From the NCBI RefSeq assembly GCF_910592395.1, contig NC_088324.1, forward strand, positions 186,001 to 250,000: 64,000 bases of DNA, in the 5' to 3' direction. The DNA is from Lineus longissimus. Taxonomy: Eukaryota; Nemertea; Pilidiophora; Heteronemertea; Lineidae. The position numbers and the translations under genes were made by a program. Below, piece after piece: positions 53,765 through 64,000 of this stretch (position 1 is its first letter; every line of letters starts with the position of its first letter). The notes under the pieces were generated by a model. The model searched no databases and had not been told where the DNA came from. It was given only the letters and a program-made list of their open reading frames with translations.

Positions 53765-56703
53765 GTAATTTTTGTACTTTATATGTACTCCAGTTCACAG
53801 AATGACAGGAGGAATCTGATTAGCCAAAAATAACCGAATGCTGCTGCATCGAACAGAGCAAGTAGGCGCCGTGTGGCTGGCATCGTGGACTGTTCTTGGG
53901 AGCTGGAAATCAAACATTTCCATAATACAGTGCGTATCAAAAAAAGGTAATCCAAATTCATGGCGTTAATATGCCAATACTATTTTGTTCAACAAGCTGA
54001 TTAACATGTGGTTAATGAAGAGGAGATCCTCAGCTTTCTTGCATTAATTGCGGTTTCACATGACCGAGTAAATTGTAACTGAAAATGACGAGCTCAAATC
54101 TAAAAATGTCCAAGCTTGGTGAATTGAAATAAACGATTACAAGCTGATCTCACACTAGGTCACTTTTTCCTTTGGGGATACATGAAAAACAAGGTGTTTG
54201 CGTCTCCTCCCCATGATCTTAATGACTTGGAGGCCGAATTCAACACGAAGTGGATGATTTACGCGGAATCGCGCAGTGATCAGACAAGCAGTTCAAGGCA
54301 TGCTCTATCGCTGTGAACTTTGTGTTGCAAGAGGCGGAGGGCATGTTGAAAGTGTGGGTGCATAAAATACAAGATTAGAAGATCTCTGAATAAAGCCAAA
54401 TAATTCCTGAGAAAATCGTGTTCGTTTTAATCTTTTTAAGTTGGTAAACGTACAATTTGAACGTATTCATTCAACTTGCACTGATTACACAAACTTGGAA
54501 ATTTTCGATTTGAACTCTTCATTTTCAATTACAATTTACTCGGTCATGCGAGACCGTAATTATGCAAGAATGGTATCAATGGAAATCTGAGGATATCCTC
54601 TTCAATAGTAGACCACATGTAGCTTCTGAAACTAAATAGCCTTGGAATATTAACCCCTTGACTTTGGATTACCTTTTGTTGATACGCACTGTATAATGCA
54701 GTGCATTCTCGGAGTTGAAGCATAGAATTGCGATGATATAATATGTTGCCATCTGCTTAAGACAGTACAATCAACAAGTCCAATTAATTTAATATAATCC
54801 TGCAAAAAACGTAGAGTTAAAAGAATCTCTCGTCCGCGAGAAAAAATAGTAACAGCTCCACAAACGAGAGATTTAGATTGGTGAAAGCCGCGATTTAAAG
54901 CACATGCGACGGTTATCACTTGTTTGGGCCAGTGCTTTACCAGGCGATTACAAGTTTGCCTGCAATGAAACACGAGATCTTAATGTCACACAGATCAAGA
55001 TAAAAAATTGAGACCGCTGCCTCGAAAATGAGGCCCAGTGTAAAATCATTTGTCTTAATGAACTATTTCACGCAGAAGCAGTGAGATAAGTCCAACCTTG
55101 GAAGAGTCAAGGCTAATCAAATTACAAAAGCCCCCTATATTCAAAACTGAGTATTACCTCACCAATAGCTTGTTTTAAAAGTTTTCGTCTCTAATCAATG
55201 CTTGGTATTACATAATACATATAAATCAACACTGCGTTACAGTCGAATGTGTTAGAATCAGTTATATCATACTGTTTTAGTGTCAACCAATCGAATGAAG
55301 TCTCTTAGGAATGATGGCTTTTACAATGAAAAAATTAATAAACTCTATCGAAGCCACTTCATATCATGCAGTCACGTGACGGGCGTACCTGACGCCTCAA
55401 TGCCAATGCTTTCGCTTTCATATACCAGGTACGTAGGAGCTGGGCCTGGGAGCGCAGGTCGGAAAGAAAAACGGTCCGGAACTCCGAAGTAAAATTCGCG
55501 CAACAAGAGTGCGTTTTTAGACTGAGGAGGCACACAGAAATGCTCAGGTTGTTGCAGTCGCTCACTACTTTGGCAATTATTACTTTTTTTTCCAGTCTAC
55601 TTCAGCAACCGCGGCCTCATCGTTCGTATCTCAAATGCTTATATGCATGTCTTGGTGGACGGTAATCAGAAGTGCCGATGCCATTTTATGACTGAGAGCG
55701 CGCGATATGAAACGAAACATTGCTAAATTGTTCAAGCTATCTTTATGCTTCTTGTGCTATACAGTGCCAACCATGATAATCACCAATGAATGAGATGTAC
55801 GTACCACGGTCTAATTAAAGCTGGTACGCACCCGCTGAAAATCACGGGAATTAGTTGTTAATTAGGTCGATCACTTGCTCACGACCACAATGGCCTTCAA
55901 AGGCGTTGAAATAAACATTAGCTTGTTTACAGGTATGTCCTTGCAAACCAACCCAACCTCTTCTATCCCAATACCGACTCGTGACCAGAATCCCGGCGAA
56001 TACATGGTCTAGGCCTGCTATGTATCGCTATGCACTATAGAACGGAACAAGCTCGCGGAGATTTGAAATTGGTTTGTTGGAAGGGGCGATATGCGTTTTA
56101 GAAAGCGAACTTCAACTTGCCAAGCTACGATGTAGTTTGTCAATGCCTATATTGTCCCTTTTTTGTTTAAATTCAGTACATGTTTATTGACTTTAGGACA
56201 ACCAATTGGATATGACTCAGTAGAAATGTATTCCTGCAAAGTTTCGGCCACGAATGTAATTGTTTGATTGGGAATAACATGTAAGGTTCTCTAAGGGGTC
56301 AGGAAAAGTAAAGAGAAGAATATTACCTTCAGATCCTATTTGAATCCTCGTGCTCGGGGTAATCAGTATCGTTCCAGTGACAGCAGCTATATGAGGAGGA
56401 AGTACAGTCTTGAGTTCTTGGATTCCACCTGGAACTTTAAATAAGAAACACATTAACCACACAAATATCATATTCCAAGGTTGGTCTTTAATTCGGCTGG
56501 ATCGTCTGCAGAGATCTTATTGGCATACTCAGTATCAATATCAAAATGCATCATCAAAATGCTAATGAGGCTGAAACTCCGCCTCACACGAACTGTCTCC
56601 GAAATCTGGTAACTACTCTTAACAACTAAAGCTACGTACGTCCACCGGAACTTTTGTTCCGTAGCCAGTAACTTTATTGGCCAAACTAGTTCCATAAAGA
56701 TAT
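53765..56703. other. Upstream flank of copy B
   Basis: Homologous to the flank of copy A minus 1.4 kb. It contains a possible phase 1-1 exon at 56,327-56,428. Otherwise nothing recognised. Confidence 0.5.
56327..56428 (-). other. Candidate 102-nt exon (phase 1-1)
   Basis: Acceptor TTCCAG/GTGG and donor GAAG/GTAATATT enclose 34 codons coding GIQELKTVLPPHIAAVTGT and ILITPSTRIQIGSE, similar in look to the start of an Ig-like or beta-sandwich domain. Upstream read-through gives MIFVWLMCFLF, signal-peptide-like. The matching site in block A (43,488-43,584) has the same splice sites but is 5 nt shorter, breaking the frame. It could be an upstream exon of copy B, part of another gene, or non-coding. 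Confidence 0.3.
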
Positions 56704-57727
56704 TGTAGCGTAAAACCGGGTCGAGCGTTAAGGCTTCACCAAACTATGAGACAGGGACAATGTCACACCCAAGTCTGGCAAACCAGAGCTGTCTCAGAGG
56801 GGCTTGGCTAATAGTTCAGGGTCTTGGGCAGGGGGCAAAATGACAATGGTACATCCCGTTAACATAAGGATACTGAGTACAGAGCTGACAATATGAATCA
56901 GGATGAAACAACTACTCTAAGCTATCACAAAAGGCAAAAATACTTCTCATATAAATCATAAGCTTTATTCCCACCTCACAACAGTGGCAATAAATGTGGT
57001 AAAATGGTTTACAGACATGGGATGATAGTCATATTTACAGAGATTGAATTTATACCAAATGATTGATGGCAGGATACAAGCTCATATCTATGTCCTCACA
57101 ACCCATCAAACGAGTCAAAAAATCGAGAAGTTCCTGGAGGAAAGCAACCAACTCTTCTAGTAAGTTCTATAAAGGTGCCAATCACCGCCATGTCATCAGG
57201 ATAAATGTGCCCACTTGGTGCTTCATACAGAGGCATTTTGGTTTTGAGTAACTTTGTCTTTGTACTGATTATAACCTTGTTGGGTACACCTCAACCAACC
57301 TTTCAAAATAATTATAAAATTGCTCTTACCTAAATTTGCTGTGCGTAGTAGATGTTCAGTTTCAAAGCTGTAGTGATAACCCTGACCCTTATCAAAAAGG
57401 ATGGGAATGTCTCTCAGTCTAACTTTATACACTTGGAGTCAACAGGCAATTGCTCAGCTCAGCATACATAAAAGTTTGCTGTATCAAAACAGCGAAATGA
57501 CAAAATGGCGAAATGACGAAACGAAATGATCAATGAGTTGTGCCTGTATCCACAAAGTAGAATACATCGAGTCAACCTCGACACATAGTGTGTATGACTC
57601 CTGGGGACGAGGTTAGAATACTGTGACTCATGAACTGGTAAAGATTCGCTGAATCTGCGCAGGGAACCGGGACCACTCATGCACTGCCATCACAATGGTG
57701 CGGTTAATATTTTATAGGAAGTGACTA
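56704..57727. other. Gene-free stretch with a dispersed repeat
   Basis: No gene. 57,455-57,680 is similar to 61,560-61,690 in inverted orientation (CTGTATCAAAACAG, GACGAAACGAAATGA words), so it is a dispersed repeat bracketing the LINE region. Confidence 0.5.
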
Positions 57728-57870
57728 CTTGGCAAGCCCGACTTACCAAACAGCGACTTTTTCTTGTCCTGAATGGAGAGCCGAACTCATTAATATTAAT
57801 GTAAAGTCTCCAGGTCGCCAAACAGGGTAGATTTTTTACCTGTTTGGCAAGCCCGGCTGGCCGAACAGGG
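57728..57870. repeat. Palindromic repeat, left half, beside the LINE
   Basis: Contains two copies of a palindromic motif of the type CTGTTTGGCAAGCCCGGC plus GGCCGAACAGG, and GCCAAACAGG facing CCTGTTTGGC around a T-rich loop. The complement of 60,558-60,632 aligns with 57,728-57,790, so both halves may come from one foldback repeat split by the LINE insertion. Confidence 0.55.
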
Positions 57871-60556
57871 TGGCTTTCCTGCAGTCAGAGTCACTGAAGA
57901 CTATCAGCGATTTTGGTGAGATTGATTTTACATTCGAGAGTAAGATAAACAACAGCAGGTCAGTGTTAGACCATTTCTATATCACAGAGAATCTTCTGGG
58001 GGACATATCTGACCATAGAGTGACTCACGATGTCGATAACTTTTCAGATCACTCGCCACTTTCTGTCGAGTTTAACATGCAGATTGAACATGTTTATAAT
58101 GAAGGGCAGTCAGCCGGTGCCCGAGGAAATGTGCCTAAATGGGACTCACTCGCCCCAGAAGACATTGTGCAATATAAGTTTAATCTAGACAGGGAGGTGA
58201 ACGCCATTGAAAGAACGGCACGCGACTATTGTAATATATTCAAATGTAATGACCACAAGGAAGGGATCGAGGCTTTACACAATGATATCATTAGTGCATG
58301 TTTAACTGCAGGGGAAGAATGTTTTCCTTGTCAGGTCAATGCTCAGGCAAAAGGTCGGAAACCTTTTCCTGGGTGGAACGAAAACATTAGAGAGCTTAGA
58401 GAAAGGGCGCTGCTTTGGCACAACATCTGGAAGGCCGGGGGGTCGCAAAGGCAAGGGGTCGTATTCGAGATCCGTAAAACGACTAGGGCGAGATACCACC
58501 ATGCCGTCAAACTCTCCAAAAAGGAGAATAAGGTAGCTGAGAGTAATAGAATAGCAATGGCATACCTGGAAAAGAATGACAGCGACTTCTGGAAGTTGAT
58601 CAATAGGGGAAAAAAGAAGAAACAGACCTACGCGGTGAGAATTGATGATGCTATGGATGACAGATCCATCGCGGATAGGTTTGCTGTTAAATATGAGGCT
58701 TTATATTCATCGGTTGGTTACGACGAGGATCAGATGAGTGATATAATTAAAGACTTGGACAACGACATAGACTTTAGATGTGAAACTAACAGATGTGGGT
58801 GCATTAGCCACACTATCTCAGCAGTTGAAGTTCGATCTGCTATTTTCAAACTGAACAAAGGAAAACATGATATGATGGTGGGAAGACTCTATTTAGTGAC
58901 CATTTGATACATGGTACAGAGGTACTCGACAAGAAGCTAGCGGAGCTTTTCACGCTCATGTTGTCCCATTCTTACATACCAGAGGCGTTCAAAAGGTCGA
59001 TTATAATTCCTATCCCCAAGAACAAGAGAAAGTCTATTAACGATTCTGATAACTATAGAGGAATCGCATTAAGTAGTGTCTTATGTAAGGTGTTAGACCA
59101 CATCATTATGGAAAAATGCCCTCAGGTTTTTTGCACATCTGATCTGCAATTTGGGTTTAAGAAAAAGAGTTCTACCACCCAGTGTACATTTGTGCTCAAA
59201 GAAGTTATTGATTATTATCTCTCGCATGGAAGTAATGTTTACGTGACGTTATTAGATGCCAGTCGTGCATTCGACAGGATTGAATACACCAGGCTGTTCA
59301 ACTTGTTAGTAAAAAAGAAATGTTGTCCACTGATTGTGAAATTTCTGGCAACGCTGTACACGTGTCAATATGTCCAAGTAAAATGGAAGGACACTCTAAG
59401 TAGGGTAATTAATGTAAAAAATGGTATAAAGCAGGGTGGAGTAATGTCCCCTATTTTATTCTGCATTTACTCGGATGAAATGCTATTGGACTTGAAACAG
59501 TCGAGTTACGGATGTTATATTGGCCAACAATTTGTAGGGGCATTGGCGTACGCCGATGATGTAGTTCTATTGTGCCCCACTAGACATGGCATGCAGGAAA
59601 TGCTTAAGATTTGTGATAGATATTCCGAGGAGTATAGATTATTGTTCAATGTCATTAAAACACACTTCCTATTGTTTGGAAAAGAAGCAGCCGATACTTT
59701 TTTAAGGTGGCAAAACAACAGACTTGAGGTAGAAGATATAGCAAATCACCTGGGCCATATCATAGGCCCCCACGCCGAGCAGACACTTATTGATCAAGCT
59801 ATTGGAAACATGATTGCCCGAACTAATGCACTTGTCTCTGCATTTGGTCATTGCGACATTGATGTAAAATATCGCCTGTTCAAAACATATGTCATGTGTT
59901 TATACGGCAGCGTACTGTGGGATTTTTCTTCTAGGCACATGGATAGACTGCTTACGACCTGGAGGAAATGTGTAAGGAAACTATTCAAATTACCGTATCG
60001 GACACACTCAAATTTGTTGCCTACTATATGCCGGGATATCAATCCGGAATTTCAGATGCACAGCAGGTTTTTAAAATTTTTTAAGACTGCTCTGAGAAGT
60101 AATAATGAACTGGTTGAACTGTCTGCGAAATTAGTCATTTACGGAAGTAGTTCCTCCGTCGGGGGAAACATCAATGTACTATGTGAGAAGATAGGGACCG
60201 ATAGGGACAACCTTATTAGAAGGGGTAACAAAGTTGGTGATATCGAAACGAATGACATAGGCAGTGTGATCAGGGATCTTATACTGATGAGAGACAGGGG
60301 TGACTATCACCTCTTTGATAGAGATGAGCTGTCAGATACTATTACGCATCTAGCATGCGAATGATAAGTTGACCTTTGCCCCCCCCCCGCGGCAGAGGAT
60401 CCATGAGAATTTTTCTTTCATAAATAGACTTTGATACATGTATTTTGTTTTTACGTTCTTGTCTTGTTCAATGCACCTTTTCTTGTAAGCGCACAATGCA
60501 CAATACTGTAAAATGTACAAGAGTACGATAAATAAACTATATATATATATATTTAG
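57871..60556 (+). mobile_element. 5'-truncated non-LTR retrotransposon (LINE)
   Basis: Starts inside the endonuclease domain and ends with a 3' untranslated stretch and an ATAAATAAACTATATATATA tail. Only the last part of the endonuclease remains, consistent with normal 5' truncation during target-primed reverse transcription. No clear target duplication; both sides lie in palindromic repeat DNA. Confidence 0.8.
57873..60364 (+). pseudogene. LINE polyprotein remnant: endonuclease end plus reverse transcriptase, frameshifted
   Basis: First frame (to 58,907): the end of an AP-like endonuclease (LDHFYITENLL, DNFSDHSPLSVEF), then a linker with KGKHD. Second frame (58,904-60,364): reverse transcriptase with SDNYRGIALSSVLCKVLDH, FGFKKKSSTTQ, LLDASRAFDRIEY (motif A), NGIKQGGVMSPILF (motif B) and LAYADDVVLL (catalytic YADD, motif C), and a long C-terminal region with a Trp-rich WDFSSRHMDRLLTTW. 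The frames belong together but are separated by a shift at about 58,869-58,873 (KGKHD continues in the other frame as DGGKTLFSDHL). It resembles CR1/jockey-type elements. It is not autonomous as it stands. Confidence 0.85.
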
Positions 60557-60557
60557 T

Positions 60558-60632
60558 GCTGTTTGGCAAGCGGCTCTCCAAACAGGACAAAAAAAGATGC
60601 CTGTTCGGCGAGCGGCTTGCCAAATAGACCCG
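60558..60632. repeat. Palindromic repeat, right half, beside the LINE
   Basis: CTGTTTGGCAAGCGGCTCTC, CAAACAGGAC, then GCCTGTTCGGCGAGCGGCTT, GCC: two palindromic motifs like those left of the LINE, in inverted order. Confidence 0.55.
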
Positions 60633-62255
60633 GCCTATTTTATAATTTTGTTTTCCTTCGATTTCCGAGGCCAGGAGCAATCGCCTGAGCCTGTTAGTGT
60701 TAAACTCAGATGGCCTATGCCTATCAGCCTACTATAGGCCCTCATGAATGAATTTTTAGGATTCCGCTTTCCCATTGTGATTTTTTTTCCTTCAGGTAAA
60801 ATTATGTTGCATTGTTAAATAGAGTTGTATTATTGTAATTTTTGCCTCACTTGCTATTAAGCCTATGTGGCCATAGTCATTTCAAAGATTTTATCTTAAT
60901 AAAGTTCAAGTTTAGTTTTGTATCTTTGGCTTATTTCTATCTATCCACCCAATTTATTACACCCATTAGAAAGGGGATGGAACCACAGCCAAGGCTATTG
61001 GTTGCTTAGTTTTATATTCTCGGTCAGCTATCGGTACTGGGCCAACACCAAGCTCCATTCATGCCCCAGGAGTCCTGTCAGGGCCGTGAGAGAGAGAAGT
61101 TCAGGCGAAGCATAGGGACTTACATGCAGGAATATGGGAAATATCCCCAGAGGATTGTAATACTTGGCTATATTTTAAAATGACCCATATTCATTTCGGT
61201 TCTCGAAGCCGAACCCTAGTGGCGGTTTGGGAACCAAAATGATGTCTGCCTATTAGGCAGCCAGTCGGAGCATGTGGAGCCGGTGGAGTAAACCGAAAAT
61301 GTTGTACAGTTTGGTACCAGCAGTACCAACCAACCCCCTTCCCAACGCAGAGTGCCGTTTTCAAAATGTTCTACCGGTATATCTCTTGAGAATAAAAAAG
61401 GAAAATAAAAGATAAAAGCAAAGAATGAAAATTAAAAGAAGAAACCCCTTGGCTGGGCAGGAGTTGAACCTGGAACACTGCGCGTGACTGCGCATCGCTC
61501 TACCGTTTGCGCTATTGTGACACTTGAAATTGACACTTTCAGTGGGTGGCCACTTCCTTGACGTCATATTCCCTGTAAGGATTCAGCAAATCTCTACAGC
61601 ACATTCCAGGTACAACTAATCGCTCATTTCGTTTCGTCATACTGTTTTGATACAGCCATAAAAGTCAGTGCATGGGAATAGCACATGTATGTGAAAGAGC
61701 TCATGTGGCTCATTTTGCCGAGGTTTGCATTTTACTGAGAGACTGTGGGGTGTCTGCTCATGCAAGAGGGATGAACTACCTCAAATGCTATGTCGTGCTA
61801 GCATTCTGCTCGATCTCAGACTGAAAAGCCCTTCTATAAAGAATCTACGGGGACCACGCGCATGGGCTGCAGTTCCCCCTCGTTGTTGGAAACAAAACAA
61901 AGTTTCCCAACATGAACCACAGTGATATGATATCTATGACGTCTTAGAGAGAACGATAATAAAGTGTTGAAACTTGACGCAATGTTCCAGGAACCGCCGA
62001 TAGGCGGCAGCACACGACGAAAGCTTTTGACGGAACACTTTTGTAATACTTTGATACAGATTTGCCTGGTCATTATTTGGGACCTCCAGTTATCTATGAT
62101 ACGGTCACCCTGTTTAGGTTCTACCGCATTGAATGCCTTGGAAATATTATAAAATGGTAGGAAATGATGAAAAGCATTAATCCGAGAAAAAAGGATTTAA
62201 TCGAAATGTCTGAAGACCCATGACGTCACGAAAAAAGTGAAGTTATATATTATAG
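60633..62255. other. Gene-free stretch
   Basis: Contains the tRNA-like remnant (61,450-61,522) and the inverted partner of the 57.5-kb dispersed repeat (61,560-61,690). No gene recognised. Confidence 0.5.
61450..61522 (-). repeat. tRNA-like SINE head or tRNA pseudogene
   Basis: On the minus strand an A box (TAGCGCAAACGG, 61,503-61,514) and a perfect B box (GGTTCAACTCC, 61,460-61,470) are at tRNA spacing, with D-arm-like GCGC/GAGC and an anticodon-like stem TGCGC/GCGCA. The acceptor ends do not pair and the anticodon loop has 6 bases, so it is not a working tRNA. A Pol III promoter of a tRNA-derived SINE is the best reading. Confidence 0.5.
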
Positions 62256-62752
62256 GATATCTTCCACATTCGCCTAATTCACTTTCGCCTAATCCACATT
62301 CGCCTAAACCGTTTCGCCTAAACCTTTTTCACCTAATCCACATTCGCCTAATTCCACTTTCGTCTAATTCCTTTTTCGCCTAATCAACATTCGCCTAATT
62401 CCATTTTCGCCTAATTCCTTATCATGAGTAAGAGTATTCCATAACCCAAGCTAAGATCATTGACCATAAGAGATGGCATTTTGGAATGACCCATTTTATG
62501 TGCCACAGGGGGGTTAGGTATATGCCAAAATTAGGCGAAAAAGGATTAGGCGAGAAAGTAATTACGCGAAAGGGAAATTAGGCGAATGTGGATTAGGCTA
62601 AAGTGGAATAGGCGAATGTGGAAGTTTTTAGGCGAATGTGGCATAAACCTATCATAGCACGAGCACGATTTGATGACGTTGTTTTGTTTGACGTCACGAT
62701 AAAAGTGAAGTTATATATAGCACGAGCACGATTTGATGATGTTGTTTTGTTA
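62222..62752. repeat. Two-copy direct repeat (~66 bp) interrupted by foldback 3
   Basis: GACGTCACGA(A/T)AAAAGTGA, AGTTATATA, then TAGCACGAGCACGATTTGAT is present twice: once split by the foldback element (62,222-62,255 plus 62,650-62,689) and once whole (62,690-62,752). Confidence 0.75.
62256..62649. mobile_element. Foldback transposon 3 (TU/FB-like), 394 bp
   Basis: Left arm (to about 62,425) is an array of TTCGCCTAATCCACA-type 15-mers; the right arm (62,530-62,649) is its inverse. Tips: GATATCTTCCACATTCGCC and, complemented, GGTTTATGCCACATTCGCC. The 8-bp duplication is TATTATAG (62,248-62,255) and TATCATAG (62,650-62,657), one mismatch. The neighbouring intact repeat unit shows the uninterrupted sequence. 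Centre of about 100 bp is unique; no coding capacity. Confidence 0.88.
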
Positions 62753-63917
62753 GACCGATATACCTGTCTCTGAAGTTCGGAGGACCTTAGCCTGTATAAC
62801 AGGCTATTGTTTTGTGCCCTGGCACAGTTTGATGATGACGTATGTGCTGCCTGCACATGTATGACATGCTGGTTCTGCCAGGCCTAACTTTCGCTTTATT
62901 TGTAAGTCAAGACTACTCATGAAGTGTATATAGGCCTATATGAAATGGCAATAATAAGGAATACCCCCCCCCGTGTTTATGGCGTCGTCTTCATGATTTC
63001 AGGCCTATAATTAGCTTTTATAGCCACCTCCTCTCCCGCCTGCGGATGCGTTGTGTACCCTACTGCCACTGTGCAGGGCATTGTGTGCATGCAGCTTTTT
63101 GCAGCGAGTGTGTAACTAGGCCATACCTTAGCTACATCACATGCATGATCAGGCTATGCAAGTGTGCAGGTACAGTCTGTCATCTGGACACGACCATTGC
63201 CTCGTGGTACACATATCACATCTTTCTTGTGGCCAGCAGCGTGACTGTCAGCATGGTCAGTGTCCTACTATTTCATCTAGGCCTAGGGTAGTACCGTAGG
63301 CCAATGCAGGCTTGAAATTCCACTTCCACTCCCATCTGCAGCCGGTGGGCTGTGTCTGGTGTCCTCCAACTGTGGCAGCCATTTCCGTGATGGATGTGCT
63401 TTGTACTAGTCTACCGATTCACAGGAAATGGTGACAATCAAGCAAACATCAACACAAGGAAACACTTTGAACACCAGTGGCATACCATGAACGCACGAGA
63501 CCACCTTACCAACACTCGAACCATCTACACTAACTGCAGGATTGTTTTCAACCGCATGCGTCAGAGGTACCGAAGCCTCATATGGGAGAACCTAGGACAC
63601 ATTCAGCCGTAATCATACCCAGTTTATGTCAGTACAAACAATATCCCATCATTTATTTCTGGCTTCTTCATCACTAGGTAAGAGGATGCATTCCCTTTTT
63701 GGGTAATGCTTCCTCTCACCACCAAACATCTCCATCTCCAACAATCATTTCTCTTACAGCAACATCATAAAGTATTTCATTGTTACAATGACCCATATCT
63801 TCCATCTGCAGCGGTACATTGTAATCTCATGTATCTAAATGCATGACATACAATTCTTGCAACAATACACACAGTACATGAGGTCAGTGGCATGGAGGTG
63901 GGGTTCTGGCATTCAAA
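62753..63917. other. Gene-free stretch
   Basis: Two unrecognised plus-strand frames (63,046-63,291, Cys-rich, 81 codons; 63,394-63,612, 72 codons). No domain, splice or coding-bias argument supports them. Confidence 0.4.
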
Positions 63918-64000
63918 TTCAATCAATCAATCAATCAATCAATACGGAGTCTTGTATAGCGCCAGATCCACCATGGAAATGGTGCTCAAGGCGCTGTTAA
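63918..64000. repeat. (TCAA)n microsatellite and conserved repeat core at the window edge
   Basis: About six TCAA units, then TACGGAGTCTTGTATAGCGC and, a little further, AGCGCC...GGCGCT as an imperfect hairpin (CCACCATGG in the middle). This looks like the end of a dispersed repeat seen widely in marine invertebrate genomes, from memory; it is cut by the window end. Confidence 0.45.

Larger units (their letters stand above)
45486..56703. repeat. Segmental duplication, block B (about 11.2 kb)
   Basis: Direct tandem copy of 27,346-43,908 without three segments found in A. It provides clean empty sites for foldback 2 (49,251-49,258) and for the pogo-like transposon (about 49,970). Flanks differ from A outside the stated borders. 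Confidence 0.9.

Noticed and set aside
57871-60364. Viral or group II intron reverse transcriptase
   Set aside because: The AP-type endonuclease remnant (SDHSPL), LINE-type motif order with YADD, and a 3' AT-rich tail identify a non-LTR retrotransposon.
61450-61522. Functional tRNA gene
   Set aside because: A and B boxes are good, but the acceptor stem does not pair and the anticodon loop is irregular; a SINE head is more likely.

Overview
This is a window of animal nuclear DNA. Genes are split by GT-AG introns, exons are short islands in about 85% gene-poor DNA, CAAX-tailed Rho GTPases and pogo-type transposases are present, and the non-coding DNA is full of foldback elements, MITEs, minisatellites and a LINE. 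The many 'taggcct/aggccta' words, the ankyrin/Mab-21 receptors and above all three foldback elements built like the sea-urchin TU transposons suggest a marine deuterostome invertebrate. Echinoderm is my first guess; hemichordate or amphioxus are possible. This is inference, because I could not search any database.

Layout. 1-2.8 kb: a hairpin MITE and foldback element 1. 2.8-12 kb: a minus-strand secreted gene with a signal-peptide exon (11.9 kb) and four tandem copies of one 642-nt laminin-G/concanavalin-like exon, all phase 1-1. The third copy has a nonsense codon. The unit holding the exon is about 1.93 kb and carries its own MITE and hairpins. 13.9-14.9 kb: two exons of a pogo/Tigger-like gene without the catalytic part. 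16.5-25.4 kb: two divergent two-exon Rho/Rac-like GTPase genes sharing one intron position. The intron of the second is filled with a 54-bp minisatellite whose units carry splice-donor consensus, and a 43-bp minisatellite follows the gene.

27.3-56.7 kb: a direct tandem segmental duplication. Block A is about 16.6 kb and block B about 11.2 kb, with 1.6 kb between them. Each block carries one long minus-strand gene for an ankyrin-repeat protein with a C-terminal Mab-21/cGAS-like nucleotidyltransferase domain (1162 and 1228 aa). All three catalytic acids are visible, and the catalytic core contains an internal 77-residue duplication. Block A later received foldback element 2 (1.0 kb, 8-bp target duplication, empty site preserved in B) and a complete 3.2-kb pogo/Tigger-like transposon with a four-exon transposase and one in-frame stop.

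56.7-64 kb: a 5'-truncated, frameshifted LINE sitting inside a palindromic repeat, a tRNA-like SINE remnant, foldback element 3 inserted in a short tandem repeat, and a TCAA microsatellite at the end.

The best candidates for something new are the duplicated-core ANK-cGAS-like receptor pair, the foldback family (three elements, each with a private 15-bp repeat built on one TTCGYC core), the exon-shuffling-ready LamG exon array, and the minisatellite of decoy splice donors. No expression data or homology search was available, so exon joins rest on splice consensus, phase and paralogue comparison only.
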